A stretch of 64,000 nt of DNA from NCBI GenBank assembly GCA_030581615.1, contig JAKTTT010000012.1, positions 186,001 to 250,000 of the forward strand, read 5' to 3'. Origin of the DNA: Alloascoidea africana. Its lineage: Eukaryota; Ascomycota; Alloascoideomycetes; Alloascoideales; Alloascoideaceae. The notes under the pieces are model-generated. The model did not search any database. It was not told the origin of the DNA and worked only from the letters and a program-made list of their open reading frames with translations. Positions 52,094-63,790 of the stretch are shown here, one piece after another. The translations under genes were made by a program, and so were the position numbers. The stretch's first letter is position 1. Each line of letters begins with the position of its first letter.

Positions 52094-54249
52094 GTTCCCA
52101 TAGAGGCAGGCTAAAGGTAAAATAGACCACCAAGAGTTGAAAGTGATGGCTCGCGAAAAGAAAAAGAAAAAGTATGACAAGAAGAACAAGAAGAGAGAGT
52201 TGGAGGATGAGAGAAAGGATGAAAGAAAGAAATACCAGCAACAGTTTGGTTTGGTATACGTATGAGATATTAACGATGAAATGTCCTTCTGCAATCAAGC
52301 CACAGACGCCCACGAGCTCTCACAGTGCAAAACTGATCGGGCTGGTGGTGCCTGCTACTAAGCTGAGCCGCGGCTAGTGATGTCACTATCGCTGGGACTT
52401 TTCCATCATTCCCATCTCCTACCAGTTCCACCAAACAGGGCCAAACCCCCGAAATAATATCAGAAGGAGCAATAGTTCCAGCAGTGGCTACGAAGTTTGC
52501 AAGACGCACGAGTACGTCAAGCTCAGTTTTAGTGGTAAATGGGGACAGTCTTCTGAAACCTAAAGCGCTACGGAGAGGAACAAGTTTGCAATTACTAAGG
52601 GACAGTTTGAATTTCAATTATCCTAAGGATACACAGGTTTCTGCACAAATTGGGGTATTATACGGCACTAAAAAAATCCCTAAAAACGTAAAACAAAGAC
52701 CGTTAGCAACCAATATGTGATATAAAGACCAGGAGCGTACGGATTTTGTGATTTGCAGTCGCTAATAATTTCCAGGTTTTCATTTATATCAGATTGTAAA
52801 TCCTCAACACGTATCGATTAAGACAGGGATAACTGTATTTTTATAGGATTTATCATCATGCTAAAAAAAAACCCTGGAAAAACTTTGATCGTAGCTATGA
52901 TCCGTGCTCCTTTGTGAGTATAAAGAACTTACCTTTTAAAATCAGCTTGGTAAAATTATTAGATATACAAAACTGGGGTTAAAAAGGACTTCTAGGTAGT
53001 GGTAGTAAAGGTAAGAAAGGGAATGGATGAGATTTTTCAAAAACAGTCTATGTGGTAGTATGAGTTATACGCTAGTTCTCAGATTTACTTTCTCAACTAA
53101 ACAGGGCTTCTTCAATAAAAACAACAACTTTAACGAAAAAAAGGCACAAACTCATGATTTCCGAGAACCGTCAGGGCTGAAATTACTAAACACTGTTATA
53201 GGTTTTAAATGTACCCAAATGTTCCATGCAAAGCGTGTTCCAAGCCAAGTTGCAATTAGTGTGCGTATCCTGATTATTGGCCAACTGAACTGATAGAAAC
53301 AGCCAAGACCACCGAAAGGAGCTGGCTACCAACATGGCTAATTTAGAATCACAGGAATTGCTTACCACAGATCCAAATCGTCTTGACACATTTACTAATA
53401 AGGTAAAACAATATTATTTCAATATTTGAGGAGAAGTAAGGAGACTGGTGGCTATTGCATTACTGCTTGCTAGAGTGAATATTAGCCAAGACTAACCATA
53501 AGGGGATGCAACAAAAGATAAACAACACTAGAAAGCTTTGTAGCTAGAAGCAACCCAGTCCTGACTACCATTTCTTTGTTAAAAGGCATTCCAATTGCAG
53601 AACATAAGGTTTAGTTTCATTGGGTAATGTAGTTTTGTTCAATAATGACTTTTGTGAAGCCATTTCTGCTGGCTCGTGGTCAGTTTTGAATCCTCTTAAA
53701 ATGAGTAGGAGACATCTTACATAATGCCTTGCAGAACTGAGTCAATGCTTTAACCATTCACAACCATGACTTCCGAAATACTGAGAAAAAGCGTATAAAG
53801 CTTTTTCTATTGTGTATGTTAATCAGTGACAAAACTCAATTCATGTTCAAAAGTGCTTTATCTTCTCAGTTGCAAACCCAGAGATGGTTTTGGTTTGATC
53901 TATATTCTAAAGTAAAGGTGATAGATTTTATATAACAGGAAGTGAATATATGAGGGTCGCGGGATGACTTGATAGACTCTCTTTCGTGCATACTAGGCAT
54001 CGCCAGTAGTGAATTAAATCCATGACGAGGAAGCTGAGGAAGTAAATGTGTGGTTAAAGTGACGGCGGCTAGTAATAACATTGACTGACCTTCGGTAATA
54101 GTCTCAAAAGAGATGGCCTAAAGAAATTAGCTAGTTATAACAAAGTGTAAAATCATACTCCCTTTCTAGTAGGATCCAGTTCAAGTTAAGGTAGAAATTA
54201 GGAAGGTTTATCTATCCAGTGCTTATACAAATAGAAAGGCAAAAAGTAA
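52094..54249. other. Intergenic region with an unresolved open stretch
   Basis: About 2.15 kb. Between 52270 and 52720 both strands stay open. The plus frame ending at 52720 runs through EIISEGAIVPAVATKFARR and LRRGTSLQLLRDSLNFNYPK and reads protein-like, but has no ATG. The minus frame 52617-52270 also lacks an ATG. One of them may be an exon of an unannotated spliced gene. The rest is AT-rich and featureless to me. Confidence 0.35.
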
Positions 54250-54332
54250 TGACAACCCTGGGATTCGAACCCAGGCCTCCGAAGAGATCAGGACCTTAAC
54301 CTGACGCCTTAGACCAACTCGGCCAGATTGCC
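54250..54332 (-). tRNA. tRNA-Leu(AAG)
   Basis: An 83-nt class II tRNA. The acceptor is GGCAATC/GGTTGTC (two G-T pairs), the A box is TGGCCGAGTTGG, the anticodon stem is TCAGG/CCTGA around loop TTAAGGT (anticodon AAG), with a long variable arm and T arm CTGGG-TTCGAAT-CCCAG. The discriminator is A, as expected for leucine. A TTTTT run follows on the minus strand. No intron is present. Saccharomyces reads CUN with GAG and TAG anticodons instead. Confidence 0.93.
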
Positions 54333-54709
54333 CAACTTGAAATTTGTAAAAATCCATGCTCAGTCAGGTCTTCCGGAGCTGATGTTAGTTTAGCGTATGC
54401 AATCATGTGGCATGCAGTGTTTGTTTGAAAGAGAACCTGCACCGTGGTAGCATGTTCAGTAGCAAACTCTTAAAATTCGGTGAGAAGAATATGAATGTTG
54501 TTTTGAGTATATTTAGGATAATTTATAGTTGATTTAGATATTATGGAAACACTACTTAAAGAGCCTGGTCTGCATAAATGAAAAGGGGACAAGGAAGAAA
54601 AAAATACAGAACTTTCATTTTGAACCTGCCACAACTCTCTTGAATACTTTATTTTAAACTCAAACATAACAGCAATAGGAACTGGAAACTTTTTGTTGTT
54701 ACAAAATTT
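54333..54709. other. Spacer between tRNA-Leu and LTR
   Basis: A 377-bp spacer with no gene; it is the upstream flank of the tRNA gene. Confidence 0.5.
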
Positions 54710-55020
54710 TGTAAGAGAACAGAACCTCAGCTCTGAACTCTCAAGTTTATAGCTCAGAGAATTAACATTAAGTAGCTTAAAGAAGAAGAAAACTAAAAAT
54801 AGATACAAAGTTCTATTTATACTATTTGGCTTCAGCCTCATTATTACACAATTCTTGAATATACTGAGCCTTTTGTTGATGAGAATCACAATTCTTACAT
54901 TCTCCCCTTGTTAAAACCAAGCTTCTTCCACGAAGCTTCCAAAGCAATCCCAATCCTCTGAACCAACCTGCTTTTACTGGCAGTCAACCAGGAAGCTACT
55001 AGCCATAAACATCCTCCAAT
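54710..55020 (-). mobile_element. Copia-like 3' LTR with polypurine tract and a little internal sequence
   Basis: The LTR (54710-54900, minus strand, 191 bp) has perfect 7-bp inverted ends TGTAAGA/TCTTACA and an internal TATAAATAG box. Directly before its 5' end on the minus strand is AAGGGGAGAA, a typical polypurine tract, so this is a 3' LTR. About 120 bp of upstream internal sequence may belong to the end of pol. The rest of the element is missing, so this is a truncated fossil. The assignment to Ty1/copia rests on the style of the tract and ends only. Confidence 0.6.
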
Positions 55021-55141
55021 AATAACATTCCAGGATCAAAAGAGGTGTGATCCAGTTGCTCTTTGTCTTGTAAACTTTCTTTCTTTGTCATCAAACCATT
55101 CGTATCGGAGCCCGCATTCTAGCAGCCTACTCCGTAGCTTT

Positions 55142-55490
55142 CAGTGGTGGTTTTCTTCCTAGGTATCCCATTGGCCAAGTTCACTTCATAAAAATAGTAG
55201 CGATGGAGCCCACACTCTTGGTGGCAAACTCTCATTTTCTTCGGTGGCGTTTCCTTTTTCGCACAACCGTCGCTCAAGTCGTTGTTCTGTCACAGATGGG
55301 AGTGATACTCCAAAAGAGCTCATGATCAGTTTCTGTTTCTGTGAACTAACAAAGACTGCGCGACGGCAGTGCGACGAAAGGAACGCCATCGAGAAAATGA
55401 AAGTTCGCCACCAAGAGTGTAGGCTCGATCGCTATTATTTTTATGAAGTGAACTTGGCCAATGGGATACCTAGGAAGAAAACCACCACTG
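55142..55490. repeat. Fold-back element: long imperfect inverted repeat
   Basis: Arms of about 150 bp (55142-55295 and 55337-55490) face each other across a ~42-bp spacer. The outer ends CAGTGGTGGTTTTCTTCCTA and their complement are perfect, and the inner parts diverge by roughly one base in six. No transposase is seen. It could be a MITE-like fold-back insertion or a local inverted duplication. Part of the left arm (GGAGCCCACACTCTTGG) is also loosely repeated just outside it at about 55109. Confidence 0.75.
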
Positions 55491-56799
55491 ATTATACAAC
55501 TTAGATGTTTTCAGAAATAGTCAAGCTTCAGAAAGAACAGGGAGAGAAAGAGAGAAAAGCAAAAAGAAATGAGAAGATTGTGTAGCTAGTTTAATTTTAT
55601 GCTAGTTTTTAGATGTCCTTTTTCAGTACCTAGGGCATGCCTCTTCATCTAATTATGGTTTTTCGAGACCTCCCAAACTGAAACCCCATTGAGGTCTTAA
55701 TGGAAATCGCTATCTGATGATCTAAGCAGACCTAAAATACCCAAGGGGTGCCAGGGTTAGAGTCAAGTAAGAATTAAAATGCCGACAATACTTGCTTTAG
55801 AGCGCCAACTCCAAACTACAGCAACATATTGAACCGACCTAGAAATAGATGGATTGAGCATTGGGTAATTGCCTCTAACCACAACTTCAAGTGTAATGCT
55901 TCGATGCTTCCCTCTCATCACCATAGTTTGAAGTTTCTATCGGCAATTACAATCGCAATCTTTGGCAAGAATGCGTTTCAACCATTTCAATAAGTTTTAG
56001 GGGTCAAGGTAGATGAAAAGAAAGCGCTGTGAGATAACACTATTATGAGGTAACAGAGTATTTCTTTTGCGCTAATCATAAATAGAAAAAGGGCAATAAT
56101 ATATTACTTGAGTAAAAGACAATATACAGATTTGAAGAAGAGAGGGAGTTGGTAAAATTCTGAAGTGTGTCTAGTGTGACACTTGAGACACAAACTGTTA
56201 AGCGATGTTCAGAAGTGTTGCTTCTTCGCTTCAGAGTATGTATCCTTTTAATAGTATAGACCTAATACTTAGTTTGATAGATTATCGTGCCTACGGAATA
56301 CGTTTATTTGATAGTCAATTTTTGTTAAAGCTTGAGCTATTGACATAGAAGCAATTAATGAGTAACCTTGAGCGGAGAGTACTACTCAGTGCATAATGCA
56401 AAGCCAGTGGCTCTAGACTCTATGATTTGCTTATCTTTTTGCACAACCGTCACCATTCGATTTCAATAGTCTGGAATTGCTGTCAATGGTATAATACAGC
56501 CTATGGAGCTGAGTATAGTGAAAAGTGTTTTCTGGTGTTCAGTGGTAACCAGTACAAAACTGTTTTTCTGAGCAGTTTTTGCTGTAAAATTAGAATATAG
56601 TCGTTCTTATATAAACATTTCCTTCCTTTTTATTCAGAATTAATGAATGAATGTGATCTCCGATTATGGAAACAATGCTGTTGTTTTTGATTTGAAAAGC
56701 TGTTTGATCACAATATATGTGGTCAGCTAACCAAAGGATCACAGCTCTCTGGGGCCAAAAAACCAAACGATTCCATAACATTATAATAGGCGACTATTA
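55491..56799. other. Gene desert, first part
   Basis: AT-rich with no frame above 65 codons that looks real and no RNA gene. Confidence 0.45.
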
Positions 56800-57530
56800 T
56801 CAATGCTAATATGGTCCGGAAAATCTGGGAATGTTGTTCAGCGATGGTATCAGTGGTATGGCCAGTATAAATGTGGTCTTCTGTCACTAAGAGATTTTTA
56901 TCGAGGCAGGACCATCACAATTCAAAACTATGCTTTGAAGAAAAACATAAGTCAGGAGAACTTGAGGACCAGAAACAAGTTTGGTGATCAGATGGGCCAA
57001 TGATGAACAGACTGGCTTCAAATAGAAGGATATGGTATTGTGCAAAGAAAGGAAAAAGGAAATGTGTATCAACATACGAGATATGACGATGATTTGGCCC
57101 TAACCCGGAGCAGTCTGTTCTGGGTAGAGCTGAACTGCATGGCGTAGAGAACATGCTGACACTCATTATCTACATCAATATTGGGAACAAAATCTGGTAG
57201 ATTTTCTAATGGAAGTAGAAGCCATCTTCCAATAAATCAGCAACTCAAATCACACCACAAGTTAAATACAGGAATGTTTCAAAACCATTGGAGTTGAGGT
57301 ACTAGATTTGTTTGAATTTAGAGTAAGATAAAAGGTCACTGAATTTTTAAGTTTACTGTGTCAAATATTTTGGCAGTTCCTATGGGTTATACTTGGTAAG
57401 TATTCGAGTTTTAAACCCGAATTGACCAGGCTTGGAAACCAGTTGTGGTGTTTTTATCAGAACTTGATGGAGAGTATGCAAAAGAAAATTGATGATACTT
57501 TCAAGGAAACCTAGAGGCATGTATGTAAAA
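56800..57530 (+). mobile_element. Second Tc1/mariner transposase relic
   Basis: It aligns with the relic at 11150-11660, for example through ATACAGGAATGTTTCAAA (57269) and the block from 57370 to 57500. Upstream it keeps more of the core: a stretch like SDEQTGFK near 56990, TMIW near 57088, and HYLHQYWEQNLVDFLMEVEA near 57160-57220, which corresponds to the usual YVDILENNLLPFL region. Stops and frameshifts are frequent, so it is dead and old. Terminal inverted repeats were not found. Confidence 0.68.
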
Positions 57531-60500
57531 AATGTAGTGCTTTATTGAGTGAAATAGTTTCGACACCTACGTGAGGAGTGTCGTATCGGAATTTGTACAA
57601 GAATTTATACCACTAGTAAAGAAAGGAGGATGACTGTCACTTTTAATCATTTAGATAAAAATCATGGTGTGTACCTTGAAGAATGGAGAAAAAAGAGTAG
57701 TTAGCAGGGCTTCACCCCAATCTCAAGCCCACAGAGACTAATGCCATAGACAGTACATTAGACCAAAAGCAATGTATTTTCAAAATAATATATATTCTAC
57801 TTGAGCAGAAATAAATTCAAGTGATTTTGACAATGTTCCTTATGAGGCTTGGAGAATAAGGAGTTGATTTCACCAAATTACACAATGAGAATAGACAAGA
57901 CCACAGAGCTACTTTTCTGACTGCTAGTAGTTCAAAGAATGCTATTTTCTTTTAAGGAAGTTGTGTCTATACAGAACACTAAAGACAGAACTATATTTCT
58001 TTATACATTCCCGTAATAAGTCGAGATAATGAAAGAGTCCATCGATCTGAAGCTGGCGTTTTATGCAGAAATCCTTGACAACTCCAAATAACAGAATATA
58101 GTAAGGAAACCAAGTCCATGTACCGTTCCTAACTTAAATGGGTGTGTAAGAAGCAAAGAAACTGGATTTGTTTTGCTAACAAGACTTTCTCAACTCTTGG
58201 GGCTAGTTTTCAGTATACTTACAAAGGAAATACATTTAATGGTGGCGAAATCAATCATCTTGGCTTTATACTCCAGAATCAATTGGCATGGCTTGATTGG
58301 TACGTAGGAAATTAAATTTGGAGTATGCTTGTAGTCTTCTTAGATTGGCCACAGATTAAGACATTTTCTAAGCTATATAGTGTTTCTGCATTCATGCATC
58401 CTACTCGAAGGTGAACTTTTGTTAATTTATCGCTGTCGCCGGTTTCATTCTCAAATGAAATTAACCCAAGACTATGACATTAGCATTTATGTAATATAAA
58501 ACATTGAAATGGTTTACAAACCAAGAAACATATCGCAAGATACTAGAACATCAACATGCTCCAATTGCCTGCCTCATTCACACTAGCATTATCCAAATCA
58601 ATATCCATCTTATTTTAACAAAGCCTGATTTTTGCCAAGTAAGATGAGCAAATTGCAGTAATTTAGCTCTCAATTTTCTTCCTGCAACTGTTATTGAAGT
58701 TCTTCAAAAACTAACCAAATTTTTAGTGGTGAATAATCCATTCATTTTGTTCTTGAAACTCTCTTTTCCAAATCTCCTTTATTTTGGAAATATGATAAAT
58801 CATCTAACTGTTAAAGAAAGATGCCGAGTGATTCAAATCAATTAAGCAAAACTGATCTGATCTTGCACACTTTTATGGGAATGTACGCAAGATGCCACAT
58901 GTTGGAGTATACTAACCCATTCAAAAAAGAAAAAACAGTTTTCAAGTTTTAATATTTATCTTGAAGAAATACGAGACAACTAGCACCAGATTTGTTATCT
59001 TTTATGGGACATATTGTGGATTACGAATGTCGGACTCAAATAATTCTCAGATCTCAAATTTGAGATGGTAATTTTTTTTAGTCAGAGAGAGGAAAGTATT
59101 ACAATGCTTTATTCTTAACGTAAATGAATGTTCATAGGAAAAGCTTTTAGAAAAGACTGACATTGGAAATCCTCAGATCTTGCTCAGCCCAATTATATCT
59201 ACAGAATGTTTTCTGAAACCCACAAATTGCTTCAGAGTTCGCTCAAAAGCAATTTTGAAAGCATCTTGAGTTGGGTTCGGCCATTTTCCTGACCTAGAAA
59301 TTGAGATTTGAAAGATATTAATGGACCTTAGACGCTTGTGAAAGTTTGAGCTTTTTTTTATTGTCATGAGTTATTGCTCATTCTTTGTTTTTTCAAAATA
59401 TTGATTGAATAACATTAAACAGCTTGGTAGTGCAATAGGGTATATAATAGAAAACCGAATAAAATTGCATTTAGCTTTTACCCTAGCTATCTTTGTCTGA
59501 CAACGGAAGTTTCAAGAACATACTCAACTTGCTGTCGAGTTTATAGCAGGATTAAAGTACTCAAAGGTAAACAGAGACTTGTAAAATTGGTTTTCCAAAC
59601 AAATGCAAGCTGCTGAGCCAGAAAGGGATTCGCAAAGTATTTTTATAAAGGCGCTTTGGATTTTCTGTTAGCTGAAGTGTATGGTTTTGTCTCTGAATAA
59701 CCAGAAGACCACTTGAGGTGAAACCTAGTGACTTTGGTTAGCTGATACTGGATACAGGGACAGTAAGTGACTGTATTAGAATAGAGGAAATGATGTAGTT
59801 TTAATAGATTTCCAACCATATTAAATGAAATTTATAGATAGAAACTTGAATAATAGCATGTATCGATAATGGGGCTAAAAGATGTTTATTTAGCAGAGTA
59901 ACCAACGGGCAGCTATGTATTCGCATTGACAGATTGCACATTAACTGGACGTAGCGACTGTACCACTGTCTTGAGGGGTCATCCTATTGTCGATCTCAGT
60001 ATATACAAACAAAGACCACAGGGCGCGGCCAGCAAAACAAAGATTATACCTTTTACTATCCCCGTATATCTTTATAAATTCCTTTATTCACTAAGTGAAA
60101 ATGCTCTTTAGAAAACACATGCTGGATGGGTACAATTGCTTTCATCTATTTCTTATCAATGGATGTGAATGTGGGGTGGTGTATGGAGTGTACTCTTGTT
60201 ATTACATCCCTCTCTCATGTTCTACATATGCTCTCAGGCCCGGAACGTTTTCTTACTTAATTACATTGGCTGGAATTGGCATTTGACGAGCATTTTTCCA
60301 GTTGTGTTTCTCGAGGAGCACTCAAAGCTTTTTGTGAGAAGCAAAGGAAAGGACCTGCAGGTATAGCAACATAGTCAAATGCTTTCTTTACTTTCTGAAA
60401 TTGTAAGAAAGCAGCGATGCAACAAGTTTTCGCCGTCGAGAAATAAAGTACACCGTGTTTCATTCTCTGAATTCAATTCAGATGGGATTTTTGATGTTTG

Positions 60501-62730
60501 TTATTAAAAGAACTGAAAACAGAGGATGAACATTGTTATTTTGCCCTAGTTTAGGGATAAGATGAATCACAGCAGTGATTCATAAATTAATGGGGTCTAA
60601 AAAATTGGGGAATAAACCACATTTAAAGCAGCAGAATAGTAATCATCCACAAAGCCTCTCCTAAATAAACACTAGCAAATGTAAACTGCAACCTTTCTTA
60701 ATTTTCTTTTTGGTCTGCATCATTAAACAAGGCGATAACAAGAGAATGCCTTCTCGTAGTTCAAAAGTCGTTAAGATCGTATGTATCGGGATTGAGTGCT
60801 CTGAAGTTGCTTTGCAAGCAGAGACATAAACTTCTCGACACTAAAAAAACCCTTGGACGCGGTCTGGAGAGGAGGCGATGGATATGACCAATCCATGAGA
60901 GAAGATGATCAAGAAACCAAAAAAACGAAAGGATCTCTGTTCCCTAATCCTAGAAATGATGGGAAGTATGTCACTATTTATACATCATTATCTATGAGTG
61001 AGAAACAACAAACAGGCCGCAAAAGGCCGAGAAAAGAAAAGAAAAGCCAAATGGTGCATTTCTATCACCAACAGTATATATACTTGAGTTTCTACTTTTG
61101 AGATAAAAGAATTAGTTGGAATTTGGATCCCATTAGCACCTCTAAAAAAGAGAATATATCTAGTAATATGTTTAGATGCTTATTGACTTTTAGAAGAAAC
61201 TCATAAATTAGCAAAGAGGAAACCACATTACATTTATCCACAAAACGATCACCTTCCTTCCCAAACATCCAAAGGTTAGAGAGATAGTGGTACTCATTTC
61301 TTTTTGGTTTAAGTGATTTGAATACTACAGCTTTTCTTCTAAACTGGTCATTCTCATAATTCTTCTACCTATTCGCATGTTGTACTGAGAGCATTCTGAG
61401 TTTGCTACTCAAATCTCAACCTCTGAAACCAGGAGAGGATAGCATTCAAACATTCATTTCTTAGAGAGTTTTTGAATCAAGGGACCTTGTTGAATATCTA
61501 CTGATACTGCAACCATTTAAGTATTTGTATTAGTTCTGTGGTCCCCTCTGCTAAATAAAATTATTGTTGTTAACCGCGAGGCTTCAAGTAAGACTAAACC
61601 TTTCCAGATCCACAAACGATGAACATTTGACAAGCAACTTCGACTATTTTTATTTGTTTCTGACAACTTTTTATGTTTTGCTTCTGAAATATTCAATGGT
61701 AATATGCAAAATATAGCCTCGATCAGTTTTACAAGTCTTACAAAACGCAATACCCTAAAGGAAGGCTATCTTGAGCTCCAGGAAGGCAAAAACGGCTCCC
61801 TTTAGAGGATAAAGATACAAGTCACTTTTTATTGGTTACAGTTGACAGAAATTCTTGAATCAACTTTTTCTCATCTTTCTGGGTTTTTTTAATTGTTGGG
61901 CTAGCCTTGGGCTTTTTTGAGAACTTTATGTTCCAATAAGAATACCTAGGTCAAACATTTGACCACAAGACGTCATTAACTTCTTTCATCTAAAGGAAAA
62001 CAGTGCATAAAATGGTTTGCCTTTACCAGCAATACAGTACTATAGGTATCTAAAGATATACCGGTTTTGAATGTTTGATTCTATTTACATAGTCAGCAGC
62101 TATATTCTCTCGAAGTGTCCACCAAACATGCCCCTTTCCTATTTTTCATTGTAAGGCTTCCTCAATTTTGAAAATTCTAGATGAGTGTTTGGCGTCTCTA
62201 GTAAGAACAGGCAACAAACGTTTTAGGTTTCCTAACCTCATATATCTTGAAGTAGTGTTTGACTTGTTTTTTTATAAAAGTACTAGCTAGTTATGAGACC
62301 ATCTACACAGAACACTATAAATTAAGTCGAGATTGATATATGTATTTATAAAAACATATAAATTGAAGAGATCTTGTCAACGTATTATTTGTTTGGCAAG
62401 AATCCTTATGGGGACTTATACTTTGAAGACCTAAGCATTTGTGGTTAGCATTGATTCCGGGATTTCGAAAGATACGTCCGAATAATCAAATAGGAAGATT
62501 ATGAGAAAATTTATCTTTAGAGAAGAAAATTAGACAAACGGTACAAACGGTTTTTCAGCCTTCTCTTTTTATTGATAAGGGAGAAAAAAGCGAGGCAAGA
62601 GAATATATCTTTCTTCTTTATAATAGATAGAAAAAACTTTTAAGGCTAAGTAGAATTATCCTCTATGCTGACTTTTTGCTCTGTTTTCTTCTACTGAAGA
62701 ATACAAACAATCTTGTTTCATCTCAACAAT
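57531..62730. other. Gene desert, second part
   Basis: More than 5 kb without a supported gene. All frames are short and most lack an ATG. Slightly GC-richer patches lie near 59930-60030 and 60850-60960, but I recognise nothing in them. Confidence 0.45.
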
Positions 62731-63790
62731 TCAGGTATAGACTTTTTTTGGGTATTCCTTGTCAAAAGACTCACAAGTAGTTTCATGATCTTCAAAGAGT
62801 AAGATTTTTTCTATAATGAGAATGCTTTCATTTGGTAAGGTATCAGTCCTGATTGATGGAGCAGAGATGCTTATATTATTCCATTGGGATTCCCTAAGTA
62901 TTGATTTTTGATTTCTCTCAAGCAATTCGGTAGCCTAGCTTATAGAATGTTAGAAAACAAATACTTCGAATTAGTATCCTTTTTTAAACAAGATCGGGAA
63001 TAATCAAAACTATAGGACTTCCCATCGCTTTTAGATCCTTGTGTAGTAAATTCTGTACTTCATAAATGGTATCAAAGGTAGAAATAATTAATGGAGAGGG
63101 AAGTTTTATCCATTTATCAGTGAAATTGACCTTTTGAATAAAAACTCTTTTGATTTTCATTTCCGGTGTTGAAAACATGAGTACAGCTTTTCAAGGATTG
63201 TTTGACAAGGACTTTGTGCATTCTAACACGTATACAATCCAGTTTTTTATCTTTGGTTATTGAACCTTTCTTTATGAATCTCGTCTATAGGTGCCAATTT
63301 TAACTACCGAACTTCAAATAATCTAATTGGTTTAACTTATGTTGAGGAGTATCCAAAGAACAAGCTGATAAACAAGCCTTTTTGATTGCACTGAAATTAC
63401 AAATTAGAAGAAGAAAATCGTTTCATTGGCACAGTCAAAGTGAACCGGATTGCTATAAGTTTTGTATAAGATATAAAGACCAAGAATTGCTTGAACAACT
63501 CATATCTTGTTGATTAAAAAAAAGGTCATCAACTAATTTAATCCCAGCGACGTTTTCCCTTGGAGGATAGACCTTTTGGACCATGATGTCTGGCCAAGCT
63601 ATTCTCCTATGCCTTTCGGTTCTGACCCATGACAAAATTCTTTGATAATTCTTTAAGGAACGACTTTGACACTCCAATCGGCATCTTTATTGGATAAAAC
63701 AAACATAGGAAAGAAATCCGCCATAAAAACTGTTCATCATTGCTATTGGTTTTAGATCCCTGTAGAGCTTATCCAATATACATCTGAAAG
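62731..63790 (-). pseudogene. Broken coding-like sequence with an internal repeat, unknown origin
   Basis: Three minus-strand open pieces (62731-62925, 62984-63178, 63453-63677) read like fragments of protein and lie in line. One short motif appears twice about 680 bp apart: LLHKDLKAMGSP near 63040 and LYRDLKPIAMM near 63750. The host of origin, gene or mobile element, is not recognised. Confidence 0.25.

Noticed and set aside
52094-52294. Longer N-terminus for the mannosyltransferase
   Set aside because: The extension has no ATG. The ATG at 52091-52093 gives the normal type II layout.
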